14,450 nt of DNA from JAGWRA01 sp035534615 (GCA_035534615.1 DATLRO010000041.1:1-14450), one strand, 5' to 3'; shown: positions 1 through 5,657, numbered from the stretch's first letter. The notes: generated by a model not told the origin, from the letters alone. A program made the numbers and translations.

Positions 1-28
1 CGCGCGGATCCTGGAAGGAAATGGCGGG

Positions 29-349
29 ATGCAGCCAGAACCGCTCGAACAGGTAGTCAGAAATGTCGACGCGAGGCTGACCCGCGTGGAGCAGATTCTG
101 CCCACGCTCGCGACGAAAGAGGACGTGAAGGCGGCCATCGCCGAGGCTGTCGTGCCGCTGGCGACGAAGGCCGAACTAGCCGAGGCTGTCGCGCCGCTGG
201 CCACGAAAGAAGAGATGCGCGAAGCCGTCGCCGAAGAGGGCGAGCGAAGCCGGCGTCACACCAACGTCCTCATCGAGCAGGTGCGGTCCGACATCGGGCT
301 GCTTGCCGAACACCTGTCGGCCGTCATGGTGAAGCTGGAAGAGCGCTGA
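29..349 (+). CDS. Small coiled-coil protein with LATK repeats
   Basis: A 106-residue hydrophilic protein of unknown function with no signal peptide or membrane segment. It is almost wholly helical by composition. Three near-identical units carry an LATK core followed by an acidic/alanine helix, beginning near residues 26, 43 and 56. They are followed by a charged stretch (ERSRRH) and a C-terminal heptad-like segment (VRSDIGLLAEHL, residues 85-96). The pattern resembles short bacterial hypothetical proteins that probably form trimeric or tetrameric coiled coils, but I know of no assigned role. A purine-rich AAGGA site lies about 8 bases before the ATG. The gene ends 43 bases before the cupin gene on the same strand, so the two may be co-transcribed. 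The repeat units diverge at DNA level, which suggests old duplications. Confidence 0.65.
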   Translation: MQPEPLEQVVRNVDARLTRVEQILPTLATKEDVKAAIAEAVVPLATKAELAEAVAPLATKEEMREAVAEEGERSRRHTNVLIEQVRSDIGLLAEHLSAVMVKLEER

Positions 350-392
350 GCCCGACCTGCAAGAGCAGGCCGCGCCGCAGGAGGACTGTCCG

Positions 393-887
393 ATGTTCAG
401 GGTGTCACGTTGGTTGATGGTGGCGGCATTCGTGATTGGGGTCGCAGCGCTCACGTCGCAGGATGGGCTCGCAGCGGCGAAGGCGCAGGCCGCGCATCCG
501 GCGGCGAAGATCGATCCGACGCACATCGCCTATACGCTGCCGTCGCACATCAAGTGGACGAAGCTGCTGGCGGGCGCACAGAGCGCGGTCCTGATGGGGG
601 ATCCGTCGAAGCCAGGGTGGTACATCATGCTGGTCAAGTGGATGCCGCACCACTTCAGCCAGCCGCATTTCCATCCGAACGACCGCTACGTGACGGTCCT
701 CTCCGGCACGTGGTGGGTCTCCTCGAGCGACAAGTACGATCCGGACGCGACGGTGCCGATGCCGGCCGGGAGCTTCGTCACGGACCTCGCGAAGCAGGTG
801 CACTGGGACGGCGCGAAGGACGAGCCGGTGGTGCTGGAAATCGTCGGCGAGGGGCCGGACACGATGACGCTGGCGGGGAAACGGTGA
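393..887 (+). CDS. Secreted cupin-domain protein
   Basis: A 164-residue protein with an N-terminal signal peptide: a basic start (MFRVSR), a hydrophobic core at residues 7-21 and a probable cleavage near residues 28-34. One cupin beta-barrel follows. Cupin motif 1 is visible as PHFHPNDRYVTVLSG (residues 91-105): His92 and His94 are in place, but the position usually held by the metal-binding Glu carries Arg98, next to Asp97. Motif 2 is represented by PMPAGSF (122-128) and a later His137. Proteins of this shape bind a small molecule or metal in the periplasm; the substrate cannot be read from the sequence. The start is well supported by AGGAGGA about 7 bases upstream. A phosphatidylethanolamine-type lipoprotein is unlikely because no lipobox Cys is seen. 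Confidence 0.8.
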   Translation: MFRVSRWLMVAAFVIGVAALTSQDGLAAAKAQAAHPAAKIDPTHIAYTLPSHIKWTKLLAGAQSAVLMGDPSKPGWYIMLVKWMPHHFSQPHFHPNDRYVTVLSGTWWVSSSDKYDPDATVPMPAGSFVTDLAKQVHWDGAKDEPVVLEIVGEGPDTMTLAGKR

Positions 888-974
888 GCAGCTGTCGCCC
901 GAGCTGACCGCCTTCGCCAAGGCTCCGGCGAGTCCGCCAAAGCATCCGCGACGGCGGAAGCTCGGGGCTACGAA

Positions 975-1014
975 GATCCTCTTCTGGATTCCCGGATCCT
1001 CTTCTGGCGTCCCG
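975..1014. repeat. Tandem 20-bp repeat, two copies
   Basis: Two adjacent copies (975-994 and 995-1014) each begin GATCCTCTTCTGG and end TCCCG, differing at only two of 20 positions (AT versus CG at the fourteenth and fifteenth bases). The second copy runs directly into the hairpin at 1016-1031. On the complementary strand the unit reads as a GGGAATCCAGAAGAGG-type sequence, the usual flank of common intergenic palindromic repeats. Confidence 0.75.
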
Positions 1015-1033
1015 CCCCCGCTTTCGCGGGGAC
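1014..1033. repeat. REP-like palindrome
   Basis: CCCCGC (1016-1021) pairs perfectly with GCGGGG (1026-1031) around a TTTC loop. The loop and inner stem match the core CGCGAAAGCG on the other strand. The same core recurs at 4142-4160, so this is probably one of a dispersed family of small palindromic elements. No T-run follows, so it is a poor intrinsic terminator, although it lies between convergent genes. Confidence 0.55.
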
Positions 1034-1046
1034 AAGCTTGCGAGGG

Positions 1047-1253
1047 CGCGGCTGCCAGGCCGATCCCAAGACCTGCGGTCGCCAGCGCGACGCCCTCCCG
1101 CCGCACCCTCCGCTGAATTCGGCCCGGTGTCGCCCCGAGCGCCGTCCGGATGCCGAGCGCGAAGGCGAGGATGGCGACCGCGGTGAAGCCGGGCGACCAG
1201 CGGAGCGACGTGCCGACCAGCACCCGATGGACCGGCCGACGCGAGAATCGGGA
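1047..1253 (-). pseudogene. Remnant of FtsX/MacB-type ABC permease, internally deleted
   Basis: On the minus strand a 69-codon stretch reads like two ends of one large permease joined together. The first half (residues like SPGFTAVAILAFALGI) matches the N-terminal signal/TM segment of the acidobacterial MacB/FtsX-like permeases, which normally continues into a periplasmic domain. The second half (RTALGATPGRIQRRVRREGV followed by an Ala/Gly-rich TM) matches the C-terminal FtsX region of the same family, which normally lies several hundred residues later. The join is in frame, with no start or stop that would make an intact gene. It abuts the stop codon of the membrane-protein gene at 1259. Family identity is from recalled motifs; the deletion is inference. 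Confidence 0.55.
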
Positions 1254-1258
1254 AGGCC

Positions 1259-1627
1259 TCACACGTCGATGAACGGTCCCGGGTCCCGCGGCGACGGCGG
1301 CGGTCCCTGCTGCCGCTTCCGCATCATCACGACGAGCGCGACGCAGCCGGTCCAGGTGGGCAGGAGGTCGGCGATCGGCAGGAATTCGATGACGAAGGCC
1401 GGCAGGAGCAGCGGATGGAACCCGATCGCGCGCCAGATCAGGATCATCGCGAGGACGTCGAGGATCTCGTCGCTGAACGCGAAGCCGAACGGCCCGAGCA
1501 CCCATTCGAGCACGTCCACGGTGATGGCGACCGCGTAGGCCATCCGGATGCGGGCGGGGGTGAGGTACGGCGGGGTGTAGCTGATCGAGCGCACTGAGCA
1601 GATCTCACTCGAAGACGACGCCGGCAC
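1259..1627 (-). CDS. Small integral membrane protein, unknown function
   Basis: A 122-residue protein I cannot assign to a named family. From about residue 29 it is hydrophobic, with probable membrane segments near 29-48, 70-88 and 89-102. Unusual acidic residues sit within or between them (Asp38, Glu41, Asp53, Glu54, Asp57, Glu81, Asp87). A short basic/proline tail (MMRKRQQGPPP) ends the protein and is probably cytoplasmic. The start is uncertain. GTG at 1627 gives the longest form, GTG at 1594 removes a low-complexity Ser-rich leader, and ATG at 1543 would cut the conserved-looking YTPPYLTPARIR segment. It begins only 15 bases after the nucleotidyltransferase stop, so it may be the third gene of that operon. 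Confidence 0.7.
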   Translation of the reverse strand: MPASSSSEICSVRSISYTPPYLTPARIRMAYAVAITVDVLEWVLGPFGFAFSDEILDVLAMILIWRAIGFHPLLLPAFVIEFLPIADLLPTWTGCVALVVMMRKRQQGPPPSPRDPGPFIDV

Positions 1628-1642
1628 CGGGCATCCCCGTCG

Positions 1643-2173
1643 TCACGTTCCGCTGGTGATCCGGATCCACAGGTCGCGGCACCTGTCCGGCAGGAGATCG
1701 ATCTGCGGCCCGACCTCCGCCATCAGCACCTGCCGCCCCTCGCCCGCCAGCAACTGTTCGATGTCCCATCGGTCCTGACTGCCGCCGGCGTAGAGCTTGA
1801 GCAGCACGAGATCCGCCGGACGGGCGACGCGGAGGGGCAGCGCACCGCCTTCGATCGTCTCGCTGCGCGCGATGATGTCACGCTGCCAGGGAGAACGCCC
1901 CACCACGAGATCGACCGTGCGCTCGCCGGGACCTTCGAACCGGATCACGCCGGCCAGCGGATCGTCCGCATCACCGCGGCGCACGTCGACCGCGGCTGTC
2001 GCCTCCAGAGCGGCCCACACGGTCCGGTCCAGGGCCCGGGCGTCGGTCACGAGCAGGTCCAGATCGAGCGTGGAGCGACTGATGCCATGGACCGCCAGCG
2101 CCGCCGCGCCGATGACGGCCCAGGGGATGCCGGCGGCATCCAGCGTCGAGGCGACCCGGGCCAGCAGCGTCAC
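1643..2173 (-). CDS. Nucleotidyltransferase-fold protein (AbiEii/MNT-like, DUF6036-type)
   Basis: A 176-residue protein with the minimal polymerase-beta-type nucleotidyltransferase pattern: a G-A-A turn (residues 22-24) replacing the classical GG/GS, HG at 29-30, then LDLDL with Asp37 and Asp39 as the metal-binding pair. A third candidate carboxylate is Asp88 in VDLVV. The C-terminal LLKLYAGGSQDRWDIEQL (125-141) matches the K...D..D element seen in AbiEii-like and related families. Such proteins transfer a nucleotide to RNA, protein or a small molecule, and several act as toxins. GTG at 2173 is chosen because it overlaps the upstream gene's TGA as GTGA and the conserved fold starts right after it; a longer reading frame upstream is non-protein-like. 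It could also be a housekeeping NTase, so toxin status is inferred from context. Confidence 0.8.
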   Translation of the reverse strand: MTLLARVASTLDAAGIPWAVIGAAALAVHGISRSTLDLDLLVTDARALDRTVWAALEATAAVDVRRGDADDPLAGVIRFEGPGERTVDLVVGRSPWQRDIIARSETIEGGALPLRVARPADLVLLKLYAGGSQDRWDIEQLLAGEGRQVLMAEVGPQIDLLPDRCRDLWIRITSGT

Positions 2174-2391
2174 TGATCGGCACCGGCGGCGCTGCAAGAG
2201 ACCGCGCGGCCGACCTGGCGCGAACGCGCCAGCAGGCGCACCGCCTCGGCTCGCGGGATCCCGCGGGCCCGGATCAGGAGATCGAGATCCGCGTCTCCCA
2301 GTCGAAGCGCGAGATCGATCCGTGCCGCCGGCGACAGGCTCGCCGTCTTGCGCCGGGATTCGGCACGGAGCCCATCGGCAACCGAGCGCAT
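2170..2391 (-). CDS. 73-residue partner of the nucleotidyltransferase (candidate antitoxin)
   Basis: A short, charged, helical protein. The N-terminal half (residues 7-30) is basic and rich in Arg/Ser/Ala. Then comes LGDADLDLLIRARGIPRAEAVRLLARSRQVGR, which looks like a small helical bundle. No catalytic motif or membrane segment is seen. Its stop overlaps the GTG start of the nucleotidyltransferase by four bases, the arrangement typical of translationally coupled antitoxin-toxin pairs. I recall similar short proteins beside nucleotidyltransferase genes in acidobacterial genomes but cannot name a family. The ATG at 2391 has no clear ribosome-binding site; a TATACT hexamer sits six bases before it, suggesting a leaderless message. 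Confidence 0.65.
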   Translation of the reverse strand: MRSVADGLRAESRRKTASLSPAARIDLALRLGDADLDLLIRARGIPRAEAVRLLARSRQVGRAVSCSAAGADQ

Positions 2392-2543
2392 GCCGACAGT
2401 ATAGCGCCGGGGCCGCGGGAGCCGGGACCGGGCGTCCGGCCACGCTTCAGGACGCCTTGCGTGCGGCGCGCGCCATCGCCTCGTGGAGATCCCAGTGTCC
2501 GCCGTGATGCCCCGCTTGCCCAGCACGATTTCGTTCAGGCGGC
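2392..2543. other. Short intergenic region upstream of the nucleotidyltransferase operon
   Basis: Lies between the permease stop and the 73-residue gene, both on the minus strand. On the minus strand one frame reads a peptide-like HHGGHWDLHEAMARAARKAS ending in TGA near 2450, with no start codon or upstream extension in that frame that I can support. It could be the tail of a lost gene. The promoter-like TATACT is at the left edge. Confidence 0.35.
2398..2403 (-). promoter_or_regulatory. Possible -10 element of a leaderless promoter
   Basis: TATACT on the minus strand matches the TATAAT consensus at five of six positions in otherwise very GC-rich sequence. It lies six bases upstream of the ATG at 2391, so transcription would begin at or next to the start codon. 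No convincing -35 hexamer is seen 16-18 bases further upstream. Confidence 0.35.
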
Positions 2544-3356
2544 TCAGCCCAGGTTCTCGGCGCTGTAGCGGGCGATGAGGCCGACCCGCACGGCGCGCCG
2601 GTGCACCCGCGTGAAGAACCAGCACGCGAGCGCCAGGTAGGCGATCGCCAGACCGCCGCCCCGGCACAGCTCGAGGATCGAGACCGCGCGACCGAGCACG
2701 ATGGCGCGCATGTCCTCGAAGACCGCCGACGGCGGGAGCAGGCGGGCGACGATCTGCATCCAGGGCGGAAGCGTCGAGACCGGGTAGAAGACGCCCGCGA
2801 AGGGGGCGACGACCGCCGGAATCGGCCAGACGAACCACTCGGAGGCCGGTCCGAGCCAGAGCACGATCGCGCAGGCCGCGATGCCGAGCGCGATGCCGAA
2901 CAGGAAGAGCAGCGCCAGGAACGGGACGAGCAGGATCCCGTAGCTGAAGAACGACAGGCCGAAGATCGTCGTCGCCAGCACGAGCATCACGGCGAGGCCG
3001 ATGCTGCTCGTCGCGATGCTGGAGGCGACCAGCCCGGAGAGGTACTCGCCGATCGACAGCGGCGTCGCGAACAGGTTCAGGAAGTTGCGCGACCAGACGT
3101 CCTCGAGGAACGCGGTCGTCACCCCCTGCATGACGCGCGAGAAGAAGTCCCAGAGGAGCACCGCGCCGAGCAGCGTCGCGACGAAGTTCAGGCCGGCCTT
3201 CGAGACGTCGTTCAGGTACCGGGTGATGAACCCCCAGAGCACCATGTCGACCGCGACCCAGGCGAACAGCGGCACGAGCCGTGCGACGCTGCCCCGCATC
3301 AGGTACGCCTGACGCAGCACGATCGCGCCGCTCCGCCGGACGAACGTGGTCGTCAT
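2544..3356 (-). CDS. ABC-2-type exporter permease
   Basis: A 270-residue integral membrane protein with about six TM helices: near 28-47, 57-77, 110-134, 138-165, 172-192 and 232-250. Between TM2 and TM3 is the polar stretch EDVWSRNFLNLFATPLS (85-101), the typical cytoplasmic coupling-helix region of ABC-2 permeases. The GVFYPVSTLPPWMQ segment (188-201) is a hallmark of the same family near the fifth helix. It would form a homodimer with the ATPase encoded just upstream and export an unknown substrate (drug, lipid or glycan). Its ATG overlaps the ATPase stop as ATGA, so the two are translationally coupled. No partner identifies the substrate. Confidence 0.88.
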   Translation of the reverse strand: MTTTFVRRSGAIVLRQAYLMRGSVARLVPLFAWVAVDMVLWGFITRYLNDVSKAGLNFVATLLGAVLLWDFFSRVMQGVTTAFLEDVWSRNFLNLFATPLSIGEYLSGLVASSIATSSIGLAVMLVLATTIFGLSFFSYGILLVPFLALLFLFGIALGIAACAIVLWLGPASEWFVWPIPAVVAPFAGVFYPVSTLPPWMQIVARLLPPSAVFEDMRAIVLGRAVSILELCRGGGLAIAYLALACWFFTRVHRRAVRVGLIARYSAENLG

Positions 3357-4114
3357 CGCGGCTCGATCGCGAGCGGCTCGCGGGCCACCGCCACGAAGAG
3401 ATCCTCGAGCGTCTTCTGGCCGTGCTCGGCCGGCAGGCGCTTCGGGTCGCCTTCCAGCAGGATCTTCCCGTGGGCCAGGAAGAGCACGCGGTCGCAGACC
3501 TCCTCGACTTCGTACATGTTGTGGGAGGTCCACAGGATGCCGACCGCGTCTTCCGCGGCGTGCTGCCGGATCCGCTCCCGGACGTCGCGGGCGGCCGACG
3601 GATCGAGCGATGCCGTCGGTTCGTCCAGCAGGAGGAGCGTCGGGGCGTTCAGCAGCGCTTTCGCGAGGCCGACGCGCGTCTGCTCCCCGGACGAGAGCAC
3701 CCCGCACCGGACGTCCTTGAACCGCCGCAGCTCGAACTGGTCCATCAGCCGGTCGGCGCGCGCCGACAGATCCTTCACGTCGTACAGCAGGCCGAAGATG
3801 CGCAGGTTCTGGGCGACAGTGAGATTGCCGGGGAGCGGCGCGTACACGGCCGCGAAATTGGTGTGCGCCAGCGCTTCCGTGCGCCGGCTCTTCACGTCGA
3901 TCCCTTCGATGGCGATCGAGCCGGAGGAGGGCTCGAGCACGCCGAGGATCATGTTGATGACGGTCGTCTTGCCGGCGCCGTTCGGGCCGAGCAGTCCGAC
4001 GATTTCGTTGCGGCCGACGTCGAAGGAGACCCCGTCGACCGCCACGATGTCGCCGTACTGCTTGCGCAGACGGGTGACCGACAAGACAGGCGGGCGAGCC
4101 ACGGTCTCCGGCAT
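3353..4114 (-). CDS. ABC transporter ATP-binding protein
   Basis: A 253-residue nucleotide-binding subunit of the ABC-2 exporter. Numbered from the chosen start, Walker A is GPNGAGKT (43-50), the signature is LSSGEQ (140-145), Walker B is LLLLDEP (160-166), the D-loop is SLD (169-171) and the switch histidine is His198 in TSHNM. The Q-loop region (TNFAAVYAPLPGNLTV) lacks an obvious Gln; I recall this trait from relatives with related sequences here. A longer frame starts at 4147, but its extra codons come from the palindromic element at 4142-4160. ATG 4114 is preceded by GAGG at four bases and is preferred. The gene lies 53 bases after the small membrane protein gene and overlaps the permease by four bases. 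Confidence 0.9.
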   Translation of the reverse strand: MPETVARPPVLSVTRLRKQYGDIVAVDGVSFDVGRNEIVGLLGPNGAGKTTVINMILGVLEPSSGSIAIEGIDVKSRRTEALAHTNFAAVYAPLPGNLTVAQNLRIFGLLYDVKDLSARADRLMDQFELRRFKDVRCGVLSSGEQTRVGLAKALLNAPTLLLLDEPTASLDPSAARDVRERIRQHAAEDAVGILWTSHNMYEVEEVCDRVLFLAHGKILLEGDPKRLPAEHGQKTLEDLFVAVAREPLAIEPR

Positions 4115-4117
4115 GTC

Positions 4118-4167
4118 CCTCAATCTTCTCACGCCGGGCATCGTCATTCCCGCGAAAGCGATTGAGG
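4118..4167 (-). promoter_or_regulatory. Inverted repeat that can mask the ABC ATPase ribosome-binding site
   Basis: On the minus-strand message CCTCAAT (4167-4161) directly follows the upstream gene's TAG stop. It can pair with ATTGAGG (4124-4118), which holds the GAGG Shine-Dalgarno of the ATPase gene. The seven-base stem encloses 36 bases, including a REP-like palindrome arm. Ribosomes terminating on the upstream gene would cover the left arm, so the layout would suit translational coupling. The pairing is visible; the function is inference. Confidence 0.35.
4142..4160. repeat. Partial REP-like element
   Basis: CGTCATTCCCGCGAAAGCG matches the first half of a widespread type of intergenic palindrome that normally continues GGAATCC. 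Here the right half is missing and the sequence continues into ATTGAGG. It shares the CGCGAAAGCG core with the hairpin at 1016-1031. Its presence upstream of the ATPase explains the spurious in-frame ATG codons at 4147 and 4141. Confidence 0.5.
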
Positions 4168-4449
4168 CTACTCCTCACCGGGATCGAACAGGCCGTTGAT
4201 CCAGGAGAAGGTGACCGTCCCTGCGCCGATGACGGCGCAGGTGGCGACCGTGCGCCAGAGCGCGTCGGTGCCGGCGAAATCCCAGATGGCCATGACGGAG
4301 GCGACCACCGCGACCAGGATGCAGGTCGTCGTGATCCAGAACGACAGTCGCACGACGAGCGCGTGGTTGAGGTAGCCTCGCCGCCTCGGCCTGCCTGATT
4401 CGGCACTCATGGACGCCACCCATCCTGACTGACGCGACACGTCGATCAT
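4168..4449 (-). CDS. Small two-TM membrane protein
   Basis: A 93-residue protein of unknown family. A hydrophilic basic N-terminus (SAESGRPRRRGYLNH) is followed by two hydrophobic helices, near residues 33-56 (LVVRLSFWITTTCILVAVVA) and 64-86, and a short acidic tail (FDPGEE). By the positive-inside rule both ends are probably cytoplasmic. ATG 4449 has GGGGGAG a few bases upstream; ATG 4410 gives an 80-residue form with a poorer site but loses no membrane segment. It precedes the ABC transporter genes by 53 bases on the same strand and may be an accessory subunit, though nothing in the sequence proves this. Confidence 0.6.
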   Translation of the reverse strand: MIDVSRQSGWVASMSAESGRPRRRGYLNHALVVRLSFWITTTCILVAVVASVMAIWDFAGTDALWRTVATCAVIGAGTVTFSWINGLFDPGEE

Positions 4450-4508
4450 ATCTCCCCCGCTCCGGCCGCGGCGTCCCTGCCTGCCGACGATGGTAGGATG
4501 GGGAAAGA

Positions 4509-4727
4509 ATGCCAGGCCCGCCGTTCGTTCCCGACCGCCTGCCGGCCGGCGCCGCCGGCCCGGTCATGGCCCCCTGCCCCCGCTGCGGCGCGCAGGTGCG
4601 AGAGGATGTCGAAATCTGCCCCGCCTGCGGCAAGTGGCGTCACGGCACCGCCCTTCTCGTCGCCGGCCTTCTGGCCATCTTCATCTCCCTGCTGGCCGCC
4701 TTCGCCGTCTTCACCGGAACGTTCTGA
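4509..4727 (+). CDS. Zinc-ribbon membrane microprotein
   Basis: A 72-residue protein with a single zinc ribbon, CPRCG (residues 23-27) and CPACG (38-42), whose four cysteines would bind one Zn. One TM helix follows (about 47-68, TALLVAGLLAIFISLLAAFA). The first 20 residues are Pro-rich. ATG 4509 is preferred because AGGATGGGGAAAG precedes it; ATG 4566 (MAPCPRCG) would give a compact 53-residue form but lacks a ribosome-binding site. Such ribbon-plus-TM proteins are common in bacteria and usually uncharacterised. It is transcribed away from the 4449 gene, with 59 bases between the two starts. Confidence 0.65.
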   Translation: MPGPPFVPDRLPAGAAGPVMAPCPRCGAQVREDVEICPACGKWRHGTALLVAGLLAIFISLLAAFAVFTGTF

Positions 4728-4954
4728 GCAGCGTCCCTGCCGCCTGACGCTGGTCGCCCTGGCTCTGGACGTCCGAGGGCCATCGTCAAGTGAGGAATGG
4801 TGCAGGGATTCCCGCAGGCTGTCAATTCCGCCAGCGTCTGACGGCCATCACCGAAGCTCAGCCGGTCTGGACGGGCCGACCGGGTGCTGCACGGCCGGAG
4901 GCAGGGCCGCGTGATCCGTTGACGGCGCGGCATCCCGGCGCTACATTCAGGTCA

Positions 4955-5092
4955 GCGGCAGTTTGAATTTGATGCTTAGCTTGCCAGGGACTGCCGCAGC
5001 GTCCCGGCGATTGTGCCCGGGCGGATTCCGATGGCTAAAGCGAGCGCATGAAAGCCACCGAGGCCTGCGCCGGGTGGCTTTGTTTTGTTGCT
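4955..5092 (+). ncRNA. Candidate small RNA or 5' leader ending in a terminator
   Basis: GCGGCAGT (4955-4962) can pair with ACTGCCGC (4990-4997) across an A/T-richer 27-base loop. CCCGG-type segments near 5000-5022 could form a second stem, and a canonical terminator closes the region at 5051-5092. Together these would make an approximately 140-base structured transcript. I see no match to a tRNA, TPP, fluoride or cyclic-di-GMP riboswitch core. No promoter is obvious, so existence as RNA is a guess. Confidence 0.25.
5051..5092 (+). terminator. Rho-independent terminator or attenuator
   Basis: AAAGCCACC (5051-5059) pairs perfectly with GGTGGCTTT (5073-5081), and an inner GGC/GCC pair tightens the loop. 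The stem is followed at once by TTTGTTTTGTTG. It lies between the gene-free region and the XRE gene, whose Shine-Dalgarno is only about 20 bases further on. It therefore either ends an upstream transcript or attenuates transcription entering the XRE gene. Confidence 0.75.
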
Positions 5093-5120
5093 CGCCCGGC
5101 CGTTGACCACGGAGGGCGAC

Positions 5121-5657
5121 ATGCAGACCCGCACCGGCACTTACCTCGCAACACAGCGCCAGGCGAAGCACCTCACACTCGGACAGCTCGCGCGGGCTGT
5201 CGGCTACGGGAACGTCGAGAAGGGCTCACGACGCATCCAGCAGCTGGAACGGGAGGGCCGGACGATCGACGGTCTGCTGGAGAAGATCTGCGTCGTCCTG
5301 GACCTGGATCCGGCGCACGTCTGGTCGCTCGTCGAGCAGGATCGTCTGGAGTTCGAGGAGGCGTGGCGCGCGTGGGTCAACGAGCCGGTTGAGCCTCGAC
5401 TGCGCGTCCGTCTGATACCGGCGGTCTGGGGGCGGGCGAAGTTGCCGGCGGGGTCGTCGCGTGAAGGCGCGGTCCAGTACGCGCGGTCGAGGGCTGTCGA
5501 ACGCCGGAAGGTCCACGTGCTCGTATGGAACCGTGCGGAAGAGATCTGGTGCTATGAGGACGGTCGCTCGACTGTCGTCACCATGAAGGTCGGCGAGGCG
5601 GCCGGGCCGTTCACAAGACTGCGGGGGCGGGGCGGGTCCGGGTTCCTGTTCGGGTGA
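5121..5657 (+). CDS. XRE-type HTH transcriptional regulator
   Basis: A 178-residue protein. Residues 6-75 form a helix-turn-helix domain of the XRE/Cro type. TLGQLARAVGYGNVEKGSRR holds the turn and recognition helix, and EKICVVLDLDPAHVWSL ends the bundle. Residues 90-170 form a second, unassigned domain with beta-type segments (LRVRLIPAVWGRAKLPAGSS, KVHVLVWNRAEEIWCYEDG) that could bind a ligand. ATG 5121 is chosen over an upstream ATG (5085) because GGAGGG lies four bases before it and the upstream codons lie within the terminator tail. It is the only DNA-binding protein in the window and sits directly before the kinase operon; the palindrome at 5739-5752 is a natural candidate target. Regulation of that operon is inference. 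Confidence 0.8.
   Translation: MQTRTGTYLATQRQAKHLTLGQLARAVGYGNVEKGSRRIQQLEREGRTIDGLLEKICVVLDLDPAHVWSLVEQDRLEFEEAWRAWVNEPVEPRLRVRLIPAVWGRAKLPAGSSREGAVQYARSRAVERRKVHVLVWNRAEEIWCYEDGRSTVVTMKVGEAAGPFTRLRGRGGSGFLFG

Larger units (their letters stand above)
888..1258. other. Convergent intergenic region with decayed sequence
   Basis: No intact gene is seen between the converging cupin and membrane-protein genes. From left to right it holds a short hairpin (910-923, GCCTT/AAGGC stem, no T-tract), a pair of tandem 20-base repeats (975-1014), a CCCCGC/GCGGGG hairpin (1016-1031) and a permease remnant on the minus strand (1047-1253). Minus-strand reading frames run through the region, but they are frame shadows outside the remnant. 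The mix of gene debris and palindromes looks like a site that has accumulated deletions and small repeats. Confidence 0.6.
4728..5120. other. Gene-free stretch with structured elements
   Basis: About 390 bases without a convincing reading frame; frames on both strands look like GC-driven shadows. The left half (4728-4940) shows nothing I can name. The right half holds an eight-base inverted repeat (4955-4962 with 4990-4997), further short G/C inverted segments and a strong terminator-like hairpin (5051-5092) that ends 29 bases before the XRE gene. It may encode a small RNA or serve as a leader. Confidence 0.5.

Noticed and set aside
910..923. Terminator after the cupin gene
   Set aside because: The stem is only five base pairs and no T-tract follows.
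405..1505. A single 366-residue minus-strand gene covering the cupin and the gap
   Set aside because: Only codons for about 1047-1253 look like real (remnant) protein; the rest is antisense to the cupin and to the membrane protein gene.
2601..4199. A 532-residue plus-strand frame opposite the ABC transporter genes
   Set aside because: Charged low-complexity shadow rich in Arg/Glu/Asp/Gln with no domain.
2544..4406. One 620-residue minus-strand protein joining the permease to upstream sequence
   Set aside because: Only the C-terminal 270 residues are protein-like; the upstream part is the ATPase gene read in the wrong frame, and the real permease ATG overlaps the ATPase stop.
5030..5092. Cyclic-di-GMP (GEMM) or other known riboswitch before the XRE gene
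   Set aside because: A GCATGAAAGCCACC stretch faintly resembles part of GEMM, but the conserved core and second helix with a tetraloop receptor are missing.
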